64,000 bases of DNA, taken from Limnoperna fortunei. Its lineage: Eukaryota; Mollusca; Bivalvia; Mytilida; Modiolidae. This document shows positions 58,330-64,000 of the stretch, piece after piece. The stretch is taken from the NCBI GenBank assembly GCA_944474755.1, contig OX104125.1, positions 48,883,288 to 48,947,287 of the forward strand, in the 5' to 3' direction. A program made the translations under genes and the position numbers. The notes under the pieces were generated by a model. It saw only the letters and a program-made list of their open reading frames with translations, ran no database searches and was not told the origin of the DNA. How positions within the stretch are numbered: the first letter of the stretch is position 1; each line of letters opens with the position of its first letter.

Positions 58330-60165
58330 CATATATTTTAAATTCTATAGTAAAAATGAAGTAATAAGAACAATATTTTACAAGTAATCAATTAATATTT
58401 GCAATACACAATTTTAGTGTCGTCACTTGTTGTTTGCGGAAGAATTCGACGATTGCGAATTAAGTGGTGTTACCTCCCTTAAAGGGGCGTGTAACCACGA
58501 TTTACATGTATGACTCGCACATGCAGTATATGCTTACCACTAACTTTCAGTGAGAAAATACTTATTTTCAATGCATTAAAAACCATAAAAACAATGTTTT
58601 GCAACATATTTTGACCTCGTTATTGTGACGTTCCAGTTTTATTTTTGGGTTCACACAACTGTTCATTATTGTCTAGAAATTCAACAACAATCGGACGTGC
58701 ACAATGCGAGTATTCAGTGTCTATTGTCATTCCTTTGAACGCCTGTGATTGACTTAATTGACAGGTGGGTGGCCCCATGACCGTGTATCAAAAGCAACAC
58801 ACCTATTACAATCCAATCAATAGGCGTGGCGGGAAAAACTTAACGATGGGAGGAGCATTCCTTCATAGACTTGAAATCACGTGTTAATACATCTCTACAC
58901 GACTGCAATAAAACGATACTCCTTTCTGGGTTGCAATAATTTTCTTAAACAAAATAAAAAAGGAAATAATCTTAAGCTATTTTATTTTTCGACATATTCC
59001 ACTAAACCTACGACTGCAATTTGGAAAATGCTTATCCTAAAACATGTGGGTAAAATATTCCTTGGAAGGTCGTATCCGAAACAAACAACACATTTTCCCA
59101 TGGTAATTATTACAAAATTACATGTGTACCTTTTCCAATTAACACCATTCACCTGTACAGGAAGCTTCTCAGTGGGACATTTTTTATTATAGGTACATGT
59201 AATCACTCAATTATCCGTAACTGATAACTGTTAACCTATTGAAATCTCTGCTCACATACATCAGAGACATATAATTACATGTACAATAATACATTTATGT
59301 CATTAACATTGCACGTATATTCGTTGACGCCACAATAAAAATCACCTTTATCTAACCGGCAGCCAGGTGTAGTAACTTGCATCCGGTGAACAGGTAATTA
59401 ATTTCTTGGGGCAAAAAGTGGGAAAGTAATTTATATAAACAATTTATTAGCACCTTATTAACCACAGTTCATTAGTTAACACTTTTTGTGTATACTTATA
59501 AATTAGGAGTTTTTAAATACACACTTTTATTTGACAAAAGTTTGCAAAGTCTATATCTGATACATATTTTAATATCCCTTTTTATTTAATGGGGTTTTCA
59601 CCTACGTAGGTGCCAATTAATTGTCTATTGAAGGTATAGTGTGACAGATTTATGATATAGCTTGTATACCAACTACAGTCTTACATGTAAACTAGAGTTA
59701 TCGAACATGTTATCGGTAGGTGGCGCGCATATGGAAAGACATGAATCGATGGATAGTAAACGTCATTAATACATCTTATTATGACGTCACAATCAGTCAC
59801 GTGCTGAAAAACCAAGTTAAGTTATACGTAACCTGGTCTCCTGGTGCAATATTTTTCATTGACTCAAGCTTCACTTCAAATATATCCGAAGGCCGCTTAG
59901 GCTAAAGGAGATATTATCGTCAGGGTACCAGAATAGGTTATACGAAATAACCAACTTTGCTCATGTATTGAGTATATAAAACCGAAATTAAAATATTTAA
60001 CGGAAAATGTCATCAAAGATACCGAGGATATCAATTTATTAAGCCAGACACGCATTTCGTCTTATCAAGATTCATCAATGGCGCTCAAACCACTCAAACA
60101 CAAATAAAATGAAGAAAAAACATATAACAAATATGATTGTTTTGTATTTATAATAACGTTAGCCT
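58330..60165. other. No gene recognised
   Basis: Open frames at 58881-59206 (both strands) and 59720-59905 show no family resemblance. Confidence 0.4.
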
Positions 60166-60179
60166 TAAAGTGACTAATC

Positions 60180-60515
60180 TCGATGCTCTGGCATTTGTGT
60201 CTAGTATTAGAAACATTGCAGACCTTACAGGGATGGTTCCCAGAGCTCCACCCAGATAGTTGCCCAGCGCGCCTTTGGGTGGCGGATAGGGGCTGCCCTC
60301 TCGTTTGGAGGTGGTTAGGTCATGGAAAGCCTGGTTGCGGATTAAAATGGATGTTCGGAGACATCAAACACCTGTTTTGTAGATTTCGGAAGCTCATCGT
60401 AGCCGCTGGAGAAGGCTGTCCTTTCGTTGATTGGTTTTTACCTTGTTCTAGTTCTGAATACAATAAAATACTGCTTGCTGGGCGTTAAGCAAACATTTGA
60501 TCAAACAATTAAACA
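60180..60515 (+). mobile_element. SINE-like repeat (family B)
   Basis: GGATGGTTCCCAGAG and GGTCATGGAAAGCCTGGTTG at 60230-60335 resemble 49830-49900. The tail TACTGCTTGCTGGGCGTTAAGC with AAACAATTAAAC matches the SINE tails at 11.3 and 18.4 kb. The open frame across it is not a gene. Confidence 0.6.
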
Positions 60516-60519
60516 CTCG

Positions 60520-60943
60520 GTGTCTTTGATACACATTTTACTCGCTTAAAAGATAAGCAATTATTTGCACGTGCAACTGCCTTACTTTTAATAAAGATTT
60601 AATTAACAGCCCGTTTAAATTAAACGGACATTAAAATGTGAAAACGAGCATGATATTATGTCTCGATCACGGAATTTGAGAAAATTCTTATTTGGACACA
60701 ACTGTTCAACAACACCACACTTTACAACTCCACATAGAGTCCGGCTTATTGTTGTATATAGTTTGTCTCAACAAAAGACAGTTATCGTAAAACTGCAATG
60801 ATACGTCTTTATGTTATATTTAAATTTTTCGAAGTGCATTTAAAAGTAAAATGCATACTTTCTTTTTGGCAAATTAATTCTTGAAAATAAATTTTTACAT
60901 GTTTTTTTTCTAGAATATATTTCAGAAATATCGTGTGATGTCG

Positions 60944-60977
<34 letters not shown>

Positions 60978-61110
60978 ATTTATTTCATCGATGAAAGCGA
61001 AAACATTATATGTGTATTGCGACTTGACTAAAGTTACAAATAAGGTACACGTCTTACTGGGTAAGTTACACGTCTTACATTCGCAACACTTATGTAACAA
61101 TGGAGAACGT
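60520..61110. other. No gene; (ATCA)n at 60948-60976
   Basis: A clean ATCA microsatellite is followed by TTTATTTCATCGATG, which could be a retroelement end. Confidence 0.5.
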
Positions 61111-61114
61111 GCAT

Positions 61115-61540
61115 TACGTACCCAAGAAGATTCATAACGTTCACTAAACGCCTGGAACTACTTCGAAATATAAATAACGTTCACCACACAACGGTATCTA
61201 CTCCAAAATACAGCGTTCTGCACACAACGAGAACTACTCCGAAAGACAGCGTTCTGCACACACCGGGAACAACTCCGAAATAAAATATTCATCAAGCACT
61301 GGAAACTATTCCGCAGTATGTCGTTTACCACACGAGAAATACTCCGAAATACTACGTTCATCAAACGCCGGGAATTGACTCCGAAAAACAGCGGTTATTT
61401 AACGCTAGGTACTACTCCTAAATGCAACGATCATCAAACCGCGGGGAACTTCTCCTAAATACAACGCTAATCAGTCGCTGGCAACAACTCCGAAATACAA
61501 CGTTCTTTAAATGCCGGGAACTTCTCCGCAATATGTGGTC
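61115..61540. repeat. ~36-bp degenerate minisatellite
   Basis: CGTTCTGCACACA-like and AACTACTCCGAAA-like blocks recur, for example at 61214 and 61250 (36 bp). Units vary between about 33 and 41 bp toward the right. Confidence 0.8.
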
Positions 61541-61544
61541 AGTG

Positions 61545-62690
61545 GTGCGTGTTTATGTGGTCAGTTGTATGGTACTCAGTATTAGACCTGTTTATATGGT
61601 CAGCTGTATTGTGATCGGTATTAGACCCGTGAATGTGGTCAGTTGTATGGATATCAGTGTTAGACCTATTTATGTGGTCAGTTGTATGGTAATCAGTATT
61701 AGACCCGTTTATATGGTCAGCTGTATTGTGATCAGTATTAGACCCGTGAATGTGGTCAGTTGTATGGTAATCAGTGTTAGACCTATATATGTGGTCAGTT
61801 GTATGGTATCAGTATTACACCTGTTTATATGGTCAGCTGTATTGTGATCAGTATTAGACCCGTGAATGTGGTCAGTTGTATGGTAATCAGTGTTAGAACT
61901 ATTTATGTGGTCAGTTGTATGGTAATCAGTATTAGACCTCTGTATATAGTCAGCTGTATTGTGATCAGTATTAGACCCGTGAATGTGGTCAGTTGTATGG
62001 TAATCAGTATTAGACCTATTGATATGGCCAGTTGCATGGTAATCAGTATTAGACCTATTGATATGGCCAGTTGCATGGTAATCAGTATTAGACCTATTGA
62101 TATGGCCAGTTGCATGGTAATCAGTATTAGACCTGTTTATATGGTGAGTTGCATGGTAATCAGTATTAGACCTGTTTATGTGGTCAGTTGTATGGATGGC
62201 AGTATTAGACCTGTTTATGTGGTCAGTTGTATGGTAATCAGTATAAGACATGTTTGTATGGCCAGTTGTATGGTAATAAGCATTAGACCTGTGTATGTGG
62301 TCAGTTGTATGGTAATCGGTATTATACCTAGCTGTTTATATGGTCAGTTGTATGGTTATCAGTATTAGACCTGTTTATATGGTCAGTGTATGGTAATCAG
62401 CATTAGACCTGTTTATGTGGTCAGTTGTATGGTAATCAGTATTAGACCTGTTTGTGTGGTCACTTGCATGGTAATCAGTATTAAATCTGTTTATGTGGTC
62501 ATTTGTATGGTAATCAGTATTAGACCTGTTTATGTGGTCAGTTGTATGGTAATCAGTATTAGACCTGTTGATGTGGTCAGTTGAATGGATCAGTTTTAGT
62601 CCTGTGTATGTGGTCAGTTGTATGCTAATCATTATTAGACCTGTTTATGTGGTCAGTTGTATGGTAATCAGTATTAGGTTCTCATATATG
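61545..62690. repeat. 39-bp minisatellite with a 117-bp higher-order unit
   Basis: About 29 units of GTGGTCAGTTGTATGGTAAT then CAGTATTAGACCTGTTTAT. In the left half a variant (GGTCAGCTGTATTGTGAT) returns at 61598, 61715, 61831 and 61948, every third unit. Since 39 is 13 codons, long frames appear on both strands (61799-62368 forward, 61709-62251 reverse) with 13-residue repeats. I do not regard them as genes. Confidence 0.93.
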
Positions 62691-62694
62691 TTTC

Positions 62695-63165
62695 TGGGAA
62701 AGACTGTGTTATCTTCCATGAAAGATAAATGTGTATGTCTTTTCGTGAGTGGAGCTCAGCATAACAAAAAAAAATAAAACTCTATAAAATAATTAGTGGA
62801 ACATCAATTGTTTTCCTAAAAACGCATGCATTCCATAAACTGACAACTTTTACATTGTAATGTCCTATAGACTCTCCATTGTTTAAGGTCAGGCATCCAA
62901 TCACCTGCAACAAGGAGGTTAAACAAGAACGTTGTTATGTTACCATGATGATGGTGATTAGTGACCTCTAACAAACACATGTCACTTCACAAATATCATA
63001 GAAGCTTGTGACATGATATCTTAGGACACATAAAACATTCACTCTAACAACAAGTCTAAAGTCACCTTAGAGATATTTTTACATCACACGTATCTCAAGG
63101 ACACATGTCATCTCTCACAAACACTCAACACTGGCACATTCCACATGTCATCTCATAGACACATG
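62695..63165. other. Unique spacer between satellites
   Basis: No gene. CACATGTCA-type words become frequent from ~62980 as the next array begins. Confidence 0.5.
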
Positions 63166-63169
63166 TCAC

Positions 63170-64000
63170 ATGGAGTAATATCAACTCACATGACATCACA
63201 CTGACACATCTCACATGACATCACACCGACACATCTCACATGACATCACACTGACACATCTCACGTGAGATCACACCGATACATCTCACATGACATCAGA
63301 CACATCTCACATGACATCAAAGACACATCATACACACCATCAAACCAACACATGATATCACACCGACACATCTCAAATAACATCACAATGACACATCTCA
63401 CGTGAGATCACACCGATACATCTCACATGACATCAGACACATCTCACATGACATCACAGACACATCATACACACCATCAAACCAACACATGACATCACAC
63501 CGACACATCTCACATAACATCACAATGACACATCACATGACATCACACCAACACATCTTACATGACATCACACAGACATCATTCACATCAAACCAACACA
63601 TGACATCACACCGAAACATTTCACATGACATCACACCAACACATGATATCACACTAACACATCTCATATGACATCACACCGGCACATCTCACATGACATC
63701 ACACTGACACATCTCACATGACATCACACCGGCACATCTCACATGACATCACACTGACACATATCACATCACATTACACCAACACATCTCACATCACATT
63801 ACACCAACACATCTCAAATGACATCACAGTCACATCTCACATGACATCACCATCACATCTCACATTACATCACACCGACACATCTCACATGACATCACAC
63901 CATCACATGACATCACAGTCACATCTCACATGACATCACACCGACACATCTCACATGACATCCCACCAACACATCTCACATGACATCCCACCGACACATC
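63170..64000 (+). repeat. 25-bp satellite running off the window end
   Basis: Units of GACACATCTCACATGACATC plus ACACC/ACACT at 25-bp spacing (63203, 63228), over 30 copies with local rearrangements. A ~100-bp block at 63265-63360 is repeated at 63400-63490. Open frames in it are artefacts. Confidence 0.92.

Noticed and set aside
61799..62368. 189-codon forward frame and 180-codon reverse frame with 13-residue repeats
   Set aside because: Both come from a 39-bp tandem repeat read in frame; no start context, splice sites or domain.
63170..64000. CRISPR-like regular repeats
   Set aside because: Direct 25-bp tandem units without unique spacers, in eukaryotic DNA with no cas genes.

Overview
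This window is eukaryotic, AT-rich, intron-dominated DNA, most likely from a bivalve mollusc, probably a mytilid-type mussel. The evidence is the mix of repeats: tRNA-derived SINEs with a GGCCTCGGTGGCCGAGTGG head, DIRS and Penelope retroelements, composite tandem repeats, many small inverted-repeat elements, and a HEPN-domain exon of the bivalve DZIP3-like kind. The species call is inference. No bacterial-style operons are present, and most long open frames lie inside repeats.

The main host gene lies on the minus strand and spans most of the first 37 kb. In transcript order I see: a DZIP3-type HEPN exon (36696-36002), a 37-bp linker exon (35086-35050), then three immunoglobulin I-set exons (26953-26696, 11137-10880, 7104-6847). 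Each Ig exon is exactly 258 bp, phase 1 at both ends, with consensus splice sites. The linker enters in phase 0 and leaves in phase 1, so all visible pieces join in one frame. The Ig1 exon has no in-frame Met and is found only by reading through its splice sites. The product would be a probably cytosolic HEPN plus titin/obscurin-like Ig protein. Further exons may lie beyond the left edge. A second, tentative terminal exon of an unknown minus-strand gene is at 42910-43074.

Region by region. 0.1-5.5 kb: a structurally complete but frame-broken DIRS retrotransposon (gag, RT-RNase H, tyrosine recombinase, both ITRs and the internal complementary region). 5.5-15 kb: Ig3 and Ig2 exons inside composite satellites (76-bp and 146-bp monomers). 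15-26 kb: one intron holding a ~1-kb inverted repeat pair around a dead LINE, a Penelope GIY-YIG fragment and a palindrome of tRNA-like units. 26.7-37 kb: Ig1, linker and HEPN exons, with three DNA-transposon-like elements between Ig1 and the linker (TTAA-flanked, hAT-like, TA-flanked with a nested insertion). 37.4-41.5 kb: a 4.1-kb element with AAGTATACTT-array termini and two levels of nested insertion. 42-48 kb: a SINE with a perfect 13-bp target duplication and two dead LINEs. 49-64 kb: no convincing gene; minisatellites (45, 81, 36, 39 and 25 bp), SINE fragments and fold-back elements.

The window is therefore one long-intron gene heavily invaded by transposons, plus a repeat-rich intergenic flank.
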